NCBI GenBank assembly: GCA_036250225.1
Contig: JAPZLL010000074.1
Span: 1-64,000 of the forward strand
DNA length: 64,000 bases
Source of the DNA: Cercophora sp. LCS_1
Taxonomy: Eukaryota; Ascomycota; Sordariomycetes; Sordariales; Lasiosphaeriaceae
Direction of reading: 5' to 3'
Below are positions 1 through 11,249 of the stretch, in pieces. Numbering within the stretch: the first letter of the stretch is position 1; every line of letters starts with the position of its first letter. The notes beneath the pieces were generated by a model. The model did no database searches. It was not told the origin of the DNA and saw only the letters and a program-made list of their open reading frames with translations. Made by a program: the position numbers and the translations under genes.

Positions 1-2280
1 CACCTTGCACCCACCCTACCTAGAGCATTGGACCCTGTCCGCTCTTACGATCTGTCTTTACCAGGCTCACCTCGGTGTACCTGGAGCAGGCCGTAACAAC
101 CTCCAATTACCGGTCGGTATACCATTGGCTGCCCCAATAGCAATCTAGGGCCTTAATAAAAGGCCTCCCAATTAGACCTTTTGTCTACTCGGTCCACAGA
201 GTAGTAATGGTCTTGACCCTATAGCTCATATAGTGTTTTAGTAGTTCTGTATCCTCTGGGCCTGGGGAGCTGGAGGTTAATAACGGCTATAATAGAGGGG
301 TGAGGAACAACGCCGGAGCCGGTGGGGATATTAGTATAGAGGGGGTTAGCAATGGAGAGGGTATAAGTACTAGAAAGCCGGAGGATAGTGTAGTTAGGGA
401 GGTAGATGGGCTGGGGGCTATTTAGACTGATAATTATAGTTAAAAGGAACTACTGGCCAAAATATTCCTTATAAAAGCCTAAATTTAACCGGCCATTATT
501 GCCTGCATTATATAGATTTCGGCTATAAAGTCTTTGATCGCCTCTGCTATTTATACCTTACATTGGGTATTAGAAGCCTTGAGGAAGTCTGCCAGTTCCG
601 GTAGGACTTATTGGAAAACTAAAAGTTCACTTAGCTATTCCCCAATCTCCATTATAGCAGATATCCAGTGTGCAAACGTAGGGTAGTCGGTATAGTAGAA
701 TACCGGGTGGTTCTATATTGGGGAATTGGGGAATAGGAGCCTTAGAGTTACCGAATCCTATAGGACTACTTTATAAAAGTAGAACAGGAGGTTAGTAAAA
801 CTAGTAGTAGCGAGCTTGTTAATCTAGCCGGGGTTTGGATCGAATTTATTGGTCCACTAATCTAGCTCTAGCCAGATTAGGCTAAAGAGGGAGTCCGGAG
901 GCATAACCCTAGTTCGCTGGACCTTAAAGTACCCCATTTGTAGAGGGTAGCCGGTTATAACCCGTATAAACTATTGGGGAAATAAATTAAAGTAATAGCT
1001 AATTATCTAATCTATATTCCACTAACCAGTACGTTTAATTTATTCCTAATTTACCCCCTTTAGCTCTATTATCTTTACGCTAGTACTTTGGCTAATATAG
1101 GTAATCTTAGAAGACTAGATACTGGTGTATTTAAGTGCCCTGGCCGCCCATTCGGCCTATATACTATATATAAATGCCTTAGTCTTTGGCCCTATAATAG
1201 ACTTTAAAAACGGGGTATTATACTACCCCTTCTGGCTTTTAAACGTTGAAAAGGGTTCTAAAATTATGTTCCACTAAAAGAGGAGGTAAAAGGCTATAGC
1301 GCCTAGGGGGCAGATTAGGGGGTTACGGTTCCGGAGGGCTCTAGATATTTTTTACTGGTTGTATTAGTTTGTTTTGTCGGTCCATATAGTAAAGATTAGG
1401 GATATATACTGGATAGGCCCCTCTCTGGGGAATTTGAATGTAAAAAGGTCCAAAATCTCTAGGATATACCGGTTCTCACTATAACTTAGTATATAATGGC
1501 CAAAAAGTGTATTAATAATGGTCCGGAAGTAGCATTTGGGGGAGGAGGAGGTAGTCCAACGCTATAATTCAGTATAGATCCGCTCTAGGCCCTCCTTGGA
1601 ATAGTTATTAAGGAGGGAATTATAGCCCTTTTCTGTATAAGCAGCCTTCCGTTGCTCCGCTTCCTTCCGTAATAGGGTCTGGAAAAAGGCCCGGATATTA
1701 TTATTATAGGGGCTCGGGTAGGTGTTTATACCGAGGTCCTTCTAGTAGGCCCAAAGGTCTATAATGGCCGTTATATATAGCCGAACCGTTTGGAAGGCGA
1801 ACCGGACCTCCTCTAGGGATATATTAATATTGGTTTGCTGGCTCTTCTTCTTTAATAGCCGGCCAACAACCTTTATATATAGGAAGAGGAATAGCTTATT
1901 GCTGGTAACTGTAGTGTCATTAATAAAGGTTATCTTTTTAAGGCACTATATTGTAAACTCCTCTTACTTCGGCCGATATGCCTTATTAGTATTCTTTGGC
2001 TGCAATTCTTAAATCTTAGCTCGAATTTGCTGAACGTTGGCCTGGAGCACTACTGTATTTATTAGGTTATATTGCAGGGCCTAGAGGTAGTCGGCTGAGC
2101 CTCCCTCTACAGCAACTGTAATAGAGGACAATGTGGCTATAATAACCACAATAGTGGCCTTAATTGCCACTATACCTTTATATTACTGGGGCTTATAAGC
2201 GGCTATAGCGGAGGTCTATGGGTAAAGAAAAGGGGGCTATAAATTGGCCTTCTGTTATTATTGTTTTAGGGGCCCATGGA
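1..2280 (-). mobile_element. RIP-destroyed Crypton-type (tyrosine recombinase) element
   Basis: Reading the minus strand from about 2280 down to 1 and ignoring stop codons gives a protein that I recognise as the fungal Crypton family: an N-terminal helical part, a CBF3/Ndc10-like tyrosine-recombinase region with the string RNPLICPLGAIAFYLL (about 1270-1330), a segment with PPDSLFSLIW (about 870-910), and at the left edge a GCR1_C-like DNA-binding part (LWTE-stop-TKGL, about 150-190). Dozens of TAG/TAA codons and some frame changes break it. Between about 240 and 2280 CpA and TpG are nearly absent while TpA is very common, the mark of RIP. The left end may run outside the window; termini were not found. 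Family assignment is from memory of the family, not from a search. Confidence 0.75.
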
Positions 2281-3723
2281 ACGCAGGTAGGGCCAAAAAC
2301 AGTAGAAAAACAATAAAAAAACGTCGAAAATAGCAATGTTGAGCCGTTAGTTATTGTGGGTATTCAAAAATTGTATTAAAAAGTGTATGTTTGTAGCCGT
2401 GTTTTGTGTGTTCAAAAGGTGAAAGAGGTGGTAGTGGAAAGTTTAGTCGCTGGAAACGGTTTTTTTTGAAGAGGGGAGGCCCATTGACCCTGAAAGGCGG
2501 CCTTCAGTGGGTAGGTGTTTGCTTTTAGTGCATTAGTGGCCTATAGGTCGGTGGGGCTACAGTGGCCCTAAAGCGAATCAGTGGCTGGATTAGCCGGCAA
2601 TGTGGGTATTTGGGGATACCCGTGGCGGCGCACGCAGTTCGGCCAGAGATATCTCGTAATACCGTTGGGGGCAGGCGTGCAGGGTTAGGGTTTTGTGTGG
2701 GCCGCTGATCAGCGAGCGGCTGATTTTCGGTCAGCCGAACCGTGGATACCCACAAATGTCCACGGTGATGTCCGTATTGGGAGTATGTATAGATTTGAGG
2801 AACTAAGCCACCATCGCACACCTGATGCAAGGAGATTACATCCTATATTTCAAGTTAGACCCCGAGCCTAGGGTCCAAGCTAAAGTGTAGATCTCACCAC
2901 AAGATCTTTATGAATCCAGCAAGAGCGTTCCATAGACGCAGATGCCATTTTGAACTAGATCCTTTAACGTTAGAAGCTCAGGTATAGTAAATCTGGCCGG
3001 GTTTGTATTTTTTTGCTTGAGAGATAAAGTTGGGCACCATCACAATTAGGCGTCAAGGAAGGTGGGGTTTTGCTCGCAGAAGATCTAATTGCAGAATACC
3101 CCACCTCTCACCGCCTTCCTCAAAAGATTCAACACTCAATCCCCGCCTCCAGGCCTACTGGAGCCACATGAATTTGGTTGAGCCAGCTCCCTTCAGGCAC
3201 AGCCACCCCTAAGAAGAGAGGTAGAGCACTGGCTGTCGAATGCAACAAGGATGCGTATATGGTAGCTCCACGTTACAGTCAATAGGGCTGACGAGCTTGT
3301 CGCTTCCCATGCCCTGGGTTTTATTTTAGAGGTTTCCTGCGCTATACCGCGGCATCCTTATTGGAGACGTAACATCAAAGGAATACCTTTCCTTCAATCT
3401 CTACAAAGCACAAAAGTGGGACCACAGATAGTAGTATATTAAATTAACTGGGAGTGAATTGACTGGGAGTGAATCAACTGGTAGTGCCCCCACAGGGGTA
3501 TTCGCAGGGGTATTTATTCCACAGGCTGTGCCGGCGCTTCCTTCGTTTTCTCCCCTCCTCCTCTTCCCACGGCAACCAAACACCAGACCGGAAGACCCGG
3601 CCCCCCTCCAGTAACGACTACCCTCCAGTGACAACCACACAAGATTAGATCGCAAGGCCCCATCCTGACGATTCACTGAGCCAGCTCCACATAATAATTC
3701 AGTCTTTAAAAACTCCAATCAGA
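2281..3723. other. gene-poor stretch next to the Crypton relic
   Basis: CpA and TpG return to normal here, so RIP stops at about 2280. A minus-strand frame at 2525-2830 and another at 3401-3718 stay open for about 100 codons, but neither resembles a known family nor has convincing splice sites. The 3440-3480 stretch has a short imperfect tandem repeat (AACTGGGAGTGAAT). I see no supportable gene. Confidence 0.4.
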
Positions 3724-3954
3724 ATGGCGTCTTTCCTTACGCATCTTTCTTCAGCTTTCCATGAGGGTAGTTTGGAGCAAGGCGAGATTACTGCCAAAAT
3801 GCTGGACCCAACCATCAACTGTAAGATTTTTTTTTTTTTTTTTTTTACCTCTTTTATCTTATTGCTAATTATTTCGGCACTAGATTATGCGGCACCCGCC
3901 CCGCCACCGGCTGATCGAGGTTTCGACTTCGTCATGGAAGTATCCGGCAGCTAA
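3724..3954 (+). CDS. possible small unrecognised two-exon gene
   Basis: An ATG at 3724 opens a frame that stays open to 3954. A plausible intron (GTAAGA donor at 3821, poly-T tract, CACTAG acceptor at 3883; 63 nt, a multiple of three) would leave exons 3724-3820 and 3884-3954 and a product of 55 residues with an APAPPPAD motif. Spliced and unspliced forms are both open. No family recognised. A second frame starts at 4018 and encodes 32 residues ending in a hydrophobic ITLGSIVTLGGIAGLAV segment, and a GTATGT...TTTTAG intron-like stretch follows at about 4163-4215. It could be debris of one small membrane-protein gene. Low confidence. Confidence 0.2.
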   Translation: MASFLTHLSSAFHEGSLEQGEITAKMLDPTINCKIFFFFFFTSFILLLIISALDYAAPAPPPADRGFDFVMEVSGS

Positions 3955-4819
3955 GTCAAAGTCAAAGCGAATGAATAGTTTGGCTAGGTCACCTCCGAGC
4001 AACTTTCTCGTTCCATTATGGAATCAACATCAGAGGCACGGCAGCAAGCAAAGGAAACCATCATCACCCTTGGTAGCATTGTCACCCTTGGCGGTATTGC
4101 TGGTTTGGCCGTCTAGCGAATGGCTGGCCGCCAGGCCCCCAAGGCAGTGGTGCCATTTGCGGTATGTTTTTCCTTCTTTCCCTCCTCAACTTTTTTTTTT
4201 TTTTTTTTTTTTTAGCTCGGAAACTGACAAGCATTTTGGGGTAAGATCAACACAACCAGAACAATGACCCCTCGCCACGCACTGCGGCCCTACCGCACCG
4301 GACGGAACAATAATAATAACAAGAAGTAGAGGTCCTCCTCTCTTCTCCCGGTTTCCCTCGGTTTTCGCTCAGCTTTCTCTCGGCCACATTCTCTTGTCCA
4401 TCTCCTCTCAACCATAACTCTTCTCTCACGCAACCCTCGTTCTCCACTCAACCTCAGTCTCTCTCCCGTTAGTCTCCCCTCAATCTCCCCTCAACCCCGC
4501 TCTTGATTAGCCTCCTCACTTTTGGGGGTCCACGGATCGCCAAGGTATGGATATGGCATCTGGGCAACTATGGGGATTGGATCGAAAGGGCATGTACATT
4601 ACAGCAGAGCATAGCATAGCAAGTGGAATGGACCAAAAAATTCGGGCAATTCTCTTTGGTTGGGCATTGTTATAGATAAGATTGTACGTCAGGTTAACGC
4701 AGGGTTTTTGCGTTGTAAAAGATCTCTTTCGCCGGCTACTAGTTTCTTTTCTTACTATATACTATATATGCACAATAAAGAAGAATGGACAATAGTTAGT
4801 GCGATAAGCCAATCATGGC

Positions 4820-5230
4820 CTAGGGGTGGCCTTGGCTATCGAACAGAAAGGGCACATCGGCAGTGGCCACCGCAATGAGCTTGTCGATCTCTTTGCGGAC
4901 CAGTGCGCAGTGTGCTGTCTCCGAGAGCCCATACGCAGCGCAGTTATCGAATTTCTCGAGGCCCTTGAGCTTCATGGGTCCTTCGCCGAACCTCTCGTGG
5001 TGCTGGGTGACGTCAAAGGTCTGACCTGCGTCAACAGTGAAGATGTGGCCTTGCCGGCTTGGCGTAGTCTTTTTTGGTGGCCTGCGCGCAACACCTAATG
5101 CCTGGTTATTTTCAGCCGCCTCCCTTACTGGAGATGCGACTCCCGCCTCTAGGTCGGGCTTAGCAAAGTTGTAGAGAGACGAGACTCGCGTCCTTTTCTT
5201 GGAACTCGGAGAGCATCCTGAGCGTAAAAT
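4820..5230 (-). pseudogene. unrecognised open coding fragment interrupted upstream by a repeat
   Basis: The minus strand is open from about 5230 to the stop at 4820 and reads like real protein (for example FTVDAGQTFDVTQHHERF and LIAVATADVPFLFDSQGHP at the C-terminus). Upstream of 5240 the frame runs into a copy of the dispersed repeat described at 5240-5345, and no ATG start precedes it, so the 5' part is missing or replaced. I do not recognise the family. It could also be part of a transposon carried in multiple copies. Confidence 0.3.
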
Positions 5231-5239
5231 TTGGGGAGC

Positions 5240-5345
5240 CTTTTTCCGCGCCCCCCATTTTGCTTCTCGGCACACGGTAACCACCCATAACCCCGGCCCG
5301 CAACCGAGGGTACTTGTAAACCTTGTCATTTTCAACAGGCCTGAA
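5240..5345 (+). mobile_element. SINE-like repeat fragment, copy A
   Basis: Contains the shared core CGC-(C)n-CATTTTGCTTCTCGGCACA followed by ACCACCCATAACCCC, which recurs at 5757-5818 (opposite strand) and 6110-6160. No clear tRNA-like head is left in front of this copy, so it looks 5'-truncated. Confidence 0.4.
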
Positions 5346-5558
5346 ACCATTGGTAAATCCGAAATTTTCAATGAAGCCAACGCGGCGCCTCCCGCGCGCG
5401 GGGGAACAACCACCGCGCCACGAATGCGAGAAGTAGTGACATGTGCTTTTATTTTATTTTTTTGCGTGTTTTGGCTTACCAGGCCCTGCATCTTCTGGAA
5501 CCCCACAGGTGCGCATCGCCAATTCAGGGGCCAAAACACCAAGTTAAAGTGGTGATAG

Positions 5559-5560
<2 letters not shown>

Positions 5561-5591
<31 letters not shown>

Positions 5592-5623
5592 TGTGTGTGT
5601 ATGTGTGTGTGTGTGTATGTGTG
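5561..5623. repeat. GT/TG microsatellite
   Basis: About 63 bp of GT repeats interrupted three times by an A (GTAT). It lies between SINE-like copies A and B. Confidence 0.9.
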
Positions 5624-5739
5624 GCCTGCTTGGCCGTAGGTTTGGTGGCGCCGGCTCTACGGATGCATTACTGGCTCAAGCCGAGTCATCGGAAATTACA
5701 CGGATTACCTGGGTGTTCGAGGGGCCGGCCATGACAAGT

Positions 5740-5955
5740 CACGAACTTTAAATGATCAGGGTTATGGGTGGGCACAGTGTGACAGCAAGAAAAATGGGGG
5801 GGGGGGGGTGCGAAAAAAGGCTCTCCTGTATTATCCGCGAAGCGTGGGTGAGGCTTGTGGAAAAAAGGCACACCAAAAAAAATGGCAAAACAAAGAGTCG
5901 AACACAAGCTGTTCACCTTTCAAAGTAATAGTCTTCCAAGTGAGCTATCTGGGCC
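5740..5955 (-). mobile_element. SINE-like repeat with tRNA-derived head, copy B
   Basis: On the minus strand the 5' part looks like a degraded tRNA: an A-box-like TAGCTCACTTGG (5936-5947) and a B-box-like TGTTCGACTCT (5894-5904), the two parts of an internal RNA polymerase III promoter, spaced as in a tRNA. The body follows with the poly-C/CATTTTTCTTGC core (5757-5818) that is shared with copies A and C. The anticodon arm does not fold well, so this is not a working tRNA gene. Confidence 0.5.
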
Positions 5956-6039
5956 CAAGTGGACTCGGTCACGGTGTGCTTGATGTCAAACCACCCCGTG
6001 TACCTACCTATAAACTTGCAAGGTGAATGTCTGGTGGTC

Positions 6040-6220
6040 TTACCTCACCCAAGTTTCAAACCCTCACAATCTCATTGGCAGCCGACACCCCTTTTGCAAC
6101 GAGAGTTATTTTTCGCACCCCCCATTTCGCTTCATCTCACACCCCAACCACCATAATCGAAGTCCCAGCCCTCGGGGACTTAAAGTTATCTGTCATTTCA
6201 ACATCTCAAGATTAGGCCTG
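6040..6220 (+). mobile_element. SINE-like repeat, copy C
   Basis: A weak B-box-like AGTTTCAAACCCT at 6051-6064 is followed about 50 bp later by the shared core (TTTTTCGCACCCCCCATTTC, from about 6109) and by the CTTAAAGTTA...TGTCAT tail also seen in copy B. The B box differs from consensus by changes that RIP-type transitions could explain. Confidence 0.45.
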
Positions 6221-6611
6221 CCTTCTTGAAGCGGCCAGCAAGTCTCCGTAATGTCAGACTGAAACTTTTGTGGCGGCCGCTATCAAGGTTGTGTGGTGTG
6301 AAGAGTCGAGTCGGCATTTGGGTAGTTGTATAGCAAGGAAAGAGCCTCTGGAGGTGGCCAGCAATTGGTCCCACCCTCCATCAATTATTTCAAACGGGCA
6401 ATCCTTCCAACCACTGCATTTTTCATGGTTCGCAAACCAAGCCAAATCACGAGAGCATCGAACCTGCCCCGTATTCCGCCTTCACTGCAAACACCCGCGG
6501 ACTTGGAAGGGGGTGTTCTGGAATGCGTCAGTGTTCCCTTCTCTCATTGGCCCAGGTAGCTTTGGGTGTCACTCCAAGTGTAGCTTTCATTTCAGTGAAG
6601 GAAGCTAAGCT
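6221..6611. other. no gene seen
   Basis: Frames at 6254-6608 stay open on both strands but show no family, no splice sites and no start context. The last 8 bases (6604-6611, GCTAAGCT) are the left target-site copy of the following hAT element. Confidence 0.4.
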
Positions 6612-7247
6612 TAGTGCCTGGAATTACCCATGGGTACCCATTGAGTCTTGGCGGGTACCCATGGGTTTGTGGTAATCAATGTGGTAATATTAGGGTGGTG
6701 ATATAATTTGTTTCTAACTATTCTACTAATAAAAATATTTTATATTAAAAATTTTAATATGTTACTTTTTGATAACGTACAATTTTAAAACAACCTTTTT
6801 ACCCATTTCCACATTTTAATATTATCTCCTAATACCCCCCCATCAGTATTAGGATGTAATGTGTAAAAATAAATAGCCTAGGGGGTTATAAATTATTACG
6901 GAAAAAGTATTTAATGGAATACTTTGTGGCAAACGCCTTATAAGGGGAGTTAAAGAAATATAAAAGTGTTTAAAAATATTAAAAACAGTTTAAATAACAA
7001 GCTAGATATAAATAATAATAACTATAATAACTAATATATTATATTTGGATCTGGATTCATTAAAATGTGAGCTCATACATATATTAATTTATATATTAGT
7101 TACTACATTCTTTACCACATATATTTATACTTAAACTATTACTTAGAGGACTAAATATACATCTATATTATTGTGCACATTATTATATTTATTATCATAC
7201 TTGATGGGTACCCATGGGTACCCATGGGTGGGTAATTCCAGGCACTA
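6612..7247. mobile_element. non-autonomous hAT element (MITE), complete
   Basis: The ends are inverted repeats: TAGTGCCTGGAATTACCC at 6612 and its reverse complement GGGTAATTCCAGGCACTA ending at 7247. The flanks are a perfect 8-bp direct duplication, GCTAAGCT at 6604-6611 and 7248-7255. Eight-bp duplications and TAGTGC-type ends fit the hAT superfamily. Sub-terminal GGGTACCCATGGGTACCC palindromes lie at both ends. The 636-bp interior is very AT-rich and has no coding capacity, so transposition would need a transposase from elsewhere. Identical duplications suggest a fairly recent insertion. Confidence 0.88.
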
Positions 7248-7291
7248 GCTAAGCTACAGCTGCGCTGCCGCCTATCAGTACGTACTGCTAA

Positions 7292-8460
7292 CTACTCGGT
7301 AGCCTCCTGCCACCACGGATGCATCATGACTTGGTCTATGGTCATTCTTGCCGTGGGGTCTGGGTTGGTCATTTTCGATATTATGTCCTGCATGGCGGGA
7401 CCGAGGTCCTTCCCCCAATGCTCGAAGCGTCGTTCGGGTTCTTCCTTAGCCGCGAGCTCGGCCATCGCTGAGGCTTCCTTCAAGGCGTCACACCAAGCCG
7501 CACTGCCGACTTGTTGCAGCAGCCCTTCGGTCGCGGGCCCAAAGGAGGAAAAATGTCGGGTCAGCATCTCTTGCTCGGGGCTTATACCGCGTCGTGCGAG
7601 CTCCTGGTATTCGTCGCCGCTCAAGATCAGGAGATCCCCGCCCCCAAAGGTGTATATACACTGCAGAACTGAGCTTAGCACACGGGGATTTTATATACCC
7701 TGGACCTGCCTGGAACGAATCTTACCACTAGTCCAAAGGAGAAGACGTCCGACGCCTTGGTCACTCCTCTTCCGGTTTGCCCTTCTGGACTTCGCCACAT
7801 AGCATTCCCTATTGCGTGACGAGTTTGACGCGGTTCCCCATGCTCGGATTGGTAGGCAATATCAAAGTCGCCCAGGGCAACATGGCCGATTTTCTTGTTA
7901 CCCGGCTCATCGCAGCTCCAGTTAACCAGAATGTTATCCGGTTTTACGTCTGGCATGGTGAAAATTAATTAGCAACACGTCTTTTTAATATGTGTACTCT
8001 AGGACTGCAGGCGCACCTATGTGAATCCAGTTTTTGCTGTGGAGTTCTTGGATCGCCTCTCCAACGCAGCGTAAAATCTTCTTTCGTCCGGCCAGCGATA
8101 GGTCTGCTGCATCGCCTTTAATCAAGGCGAGCAGGGTGTCTTTAAAATAGGGGTAGATGAGGATGTCTTCTTCTCGGTTGCTGTCAAGGTGCATGCGCAG
8201 TCGGTGGGAGCCGGCAAACTCGGTCGCGAGGCGTTGCGACAGCTCGAAGAAGGGCCTTGGTACGCGTTTGAGGACGAAAGAGTCATTCCTACATCTGAGT
8301 GAGAGATGGATTAGAGAAGCTACCGCAAGATGAGAAGAGGAAAGAAAATTGCGGAGACGCACTCGGCTTTGAAAATGCTAAGCTTGGGGTCCTGGCGACG
8401 CTGAAGCACCTCCCCTTGGACGTACACGCGACCGGATTTGCCCACAATGGTGGACGCCAT
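7292..8460 (-). CDS. small Ser/Thr protein kinase
   Basis: Four exons by my reading: 8460-8363, 8294-8017, 7949-7726 and 7660-7292, giving 322 residues. All introns have GT...AG ends. Kinase landmarks are clear: the ATP-binding lysine in SFVLKRV (about residue 39), the catalytic loop HIDVKPDNILVNW (about 124-136; D replaces the usual R-D pair context HRD as HID), the metal-binding DFD in LGDFDIAY, SPE in place of APE, and the VFSFGLVCIYTFGGG helix. The glycine loop is poorly conserved (GKSGRVYVQGEV). The small size and C-terminal TARMTIDQVMMHPWWQ are typical of fungal orphan kinases. Substrate unknown. An upstream in-frame ATG at 8535 is an alternative start that would add 25 residues. Confidence 0.82.
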
Positions 8461-8934
8461 TCTGATGATGATGGCTGGGCGGTGGGCTAGACAGCCGAGA
8501 GGCGTGTGGCGGCTTGCAAGACGGTTGAGAGGCATCGAAGACGAAACAGGCGGATGGCAACAGACAACTCAAAAAGCCAAAAACAAAAAATTAAAAAACT
8601 TGCTCGGGCAAGCGCGCTAGGCCAGATTCACCCGACGGTCACACAGTGCGTCCCCGCACCTGTGTGGGCGGCAAAGCCAAAGGTGCCAAACGCGACACAC
8701 AACTTAGAAATCAACTGCCAAACATGGGCAGCAACGGTAGTGCATGACAGCAATCACCTGTGCGCTGCGAGATTGGTTCATCCGCCCGACCAGTCACCTG
8801 CTTTTTCAGTTTTGAATCTCAGTATATATACATAAATGCCCACAGAAATGCCCACCATCGACCAAGTCCACTTACAAGCTACATCGCTTCAACTCAGCTG
8901 CTGCTGTCTGTCATCGCCGCAGTGCCTAAAAAAT

Positions 8935-9294
8935 ATGGCCAACGTCGTTATCAAGAGCTCCACCATCAAAACGATCATGAAAAGTGGCTAGGCCGTTACT
9001 CTCAAGTATGCAACCGAGACTCAGGGTTGGAAGCATCTGTACCTCTCGGCGGAGATCCAAGACAGCTTCTCCAAGGCCGTGGAAAATTCCAATGTGGCCG
9101 CTGGTGCGACGGTGGCTATCATGAGGTCGGTTGGCTTTTCACATACGTTGGTCGACAAGCATAGCGTGCCTGCTAACATGAGACGCAGCGAAACCGAGCA
9201 TCCTAGTAAGAAAGACAGCTATCCTCACTTCACCACGATTTATCAGGACGATGATGGGAAGCACGTCGCAACCAAGCATGTCTATCCAGCCTAG
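8935..9294 (+). pseudogene. small unrecognised gene with an in-frame stop
   Basis: From the ATG at 8935 the frame reads like a compact protein of about 100 residues, but a TAG at 8989-8991 stops it after 18 codons. Beyond the stop it continues with LKYATETQGWKHLYL and SKAVENSNVAAGATVAIM. An intron is likely (donor after ATGAG near 9126, branch GCTAAC, acceptor ACGCAG near 9189), because the other side continues in frame as SETEHPSKKDSYPHFTTIYQ and ends at 9294 with KHVYPA. CAG to TAG would be one CpA-to-TpA change. Family unknown. Confidence 0.45.
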
Positions 9295-9696
9295 AGCTGC
9301 AGGAATACAAAGAGAATTAGTGTTACGACCTGGACCGAAGGGGGTCAAGACAGCGTCGCTGGGGCGCGTCACGTAGAGTCGTAAGGCAACCGCCGTGGGC
9401 TTGGTTACACGCAAGACAGAAAGTAGAAGCAAATCCTCTCAGACGGGGGTTCGCGCTGTCATAGATCGTACATCACTATAGTGCACAGGTGCGCTACGTA
9501 GTAGGATACAATTGAAGAGATCAACTGACAAAGCGAATACGTGCGTGAAGAGCCAGAAGTTTTTCTCGCCATCGTGGGCACCGTGATAGCTATCCATTTC
9601 CAGATCCGCAACACCCACGACCGATGACCAGGACCCTCCGCCTCTCCGCCTCTCATCCCCAAACGTTTCGCCCGACATGTTTCGCGCGAGACTAAA
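9295..9696. other. no gene seen
   Basis: No recognisable coding signal, RNA gene or repeat. Short frames on the minus strand (9439-9678) lack family resemblance. Confidence 0.4.
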
Positions 9697-10824
9697 TTAG
9701 GTGAACGAAGGGCGAAGTTCTGATCTCAGACTGGGACCCCCGGAAGTACCATGAGGGTGACACGCGGGGATTTCTGGGACAGTAGCTTGACTCCCGTTTT
9801 CCCCAGTCCGGGTATTGTCCGGAACCGGCAACGAGGTGCCTGTCAACGGTTCTGGCTGTTGGCTTTTTTCTATACCCCCACGCTTGAGGAAGTCGTTTTC
9901 ACCAGCTGCTGGGTTGTCCTCTTCATGGTGGAAGATCTCGCAGTCTTGCCACGCCCGCTGAAGGTCTCGATCTATAATCTTCTCAATCTGTGGACCGACT
10001 TTGTCGAGAAGACGCCTGAGAACCTGCTGATGATCAGACTCAAAATTGACAATGAGCAACAAATGTCAGCCGCTTACAGTTTGCCGCGTGGTCGTAAAGC
10101 GATCATCCACTTCCGTCCCGCTTTGAATGGCTTCCACAGGAGTGCAGTTCTTGGTACAGCCGGGGCTCAAGGACGAAATCTCGACAGGCAAGTCGCCGCA
10201 GACATGGCCGAGCCATAGCTTTGAGATAAAGTCCCTATCCGCAGGCTCTTGACAGCGATAGTCGGTGGAAAGCGTCGTTTCGGAACAGAGGGAATCTATC
10301 GCTTTGTTGGCGAGAAACAGATCCCGACCAAAGGCAAGGTGTGGAGGAGGCTGAGAGCGAGAGTGAAACTCAGCCGAGTCACCTCCTAGGAGACACAGAC
10401 TGGAAGGAAAACCGACACCGGACATGATGTGGGCTCTGATTGATCGAAGATGAAGTGTTGGCTGCAACATCCGTAAGAGAGCCAGGTCGAGATGGTCCAA
10501 CATGGCCATGGATAACGTGCCAATGCTGAGTTGGGGCAACCAATTTGGCCTTTATCTTTCATCACCGGCAAAACTGCCGGAGGCCAGAATAGTGGCGCTT
10601 CGCGCAAGTCTTTCGGCAGGCAACTCGACGGATACTGCCTGCCGCGAGTCCAAAATCGCCTGGAAACGCTCAAGAAACGCGAGACGCGCTCGCTCGCTGG
10701 CACCATGCCTTCGAATGCAGGCTCTCGTGAAGGCTCGATGCCTTTTCGAGGGCCGGCTCAGTGCCATCCACACAGCAGCTGCCTGGAACTTGGCTCGGTG
10801 CCTTGGGTGCGTGTCCGGCGCCAT
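9697..10824 (-). pseudogene. unrecognised gene, apparently broken by one stop
   Basis: From an ATG at 10824 the minus-strand frame is open except for one TAA at 10552-10554 and then continues in the same frame to a good donor (GTAAGC at about 10082). After an intron with a CTGAC-like branch site, the frame 10037-9697 (starting near SDHQQVLRRLLDKVG) completes it. The whole is about 370 codons. The layout (basic N-terminus, several short helices such as LDHLDLALLRMLQ) could fit a regulatory protein, but I see no Zn2Cys6 motif and name no function. The single stop could be an error, a hidden intron or a real lesion. Confidence 0.35.
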
Positions 10825-11249
10825 GGCTGATTGAGGCGTAGGATGGAGCAAGAAACCCTTGTCTGATTGGTTTATTCACTTGTTTTTATGCGATAACACG
10901 TCGTCCTGCAGGACTGGGTGAGCTTCGGACGCCACTCGGCCAACGACCCCTGCTGTTCTCACCGAACCAGCACTGAGCCTGAGGATGAGCGATTATTGTG
11001 TTGAATGCGGTGAAGGAAGCAAAACTATCCCAATAGGATGCTAATTAAACAGTTTTATGCATCTGATCCTCATTTATTCGGCCCATGCAACCTCCAAGAC
11101 CTTCCCTTGCGTCAACTGCGGGTCGAGACTCACATCCTCGCCCGATCAACTGCTCTGGTTGTTGTTTTTGTGCCCTTTCGTTTTAATGCTACAACGCAAG
11201 AGGCCTTGCCGCTATTACATATGGTTGGCTTCCCCGTTCAATCTCGCAA

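Noticed and set aside
5797..5807. poly-G run as a separate element
   Set aside because: It is the poly-C core of SINE-like copy B read on the other strand.
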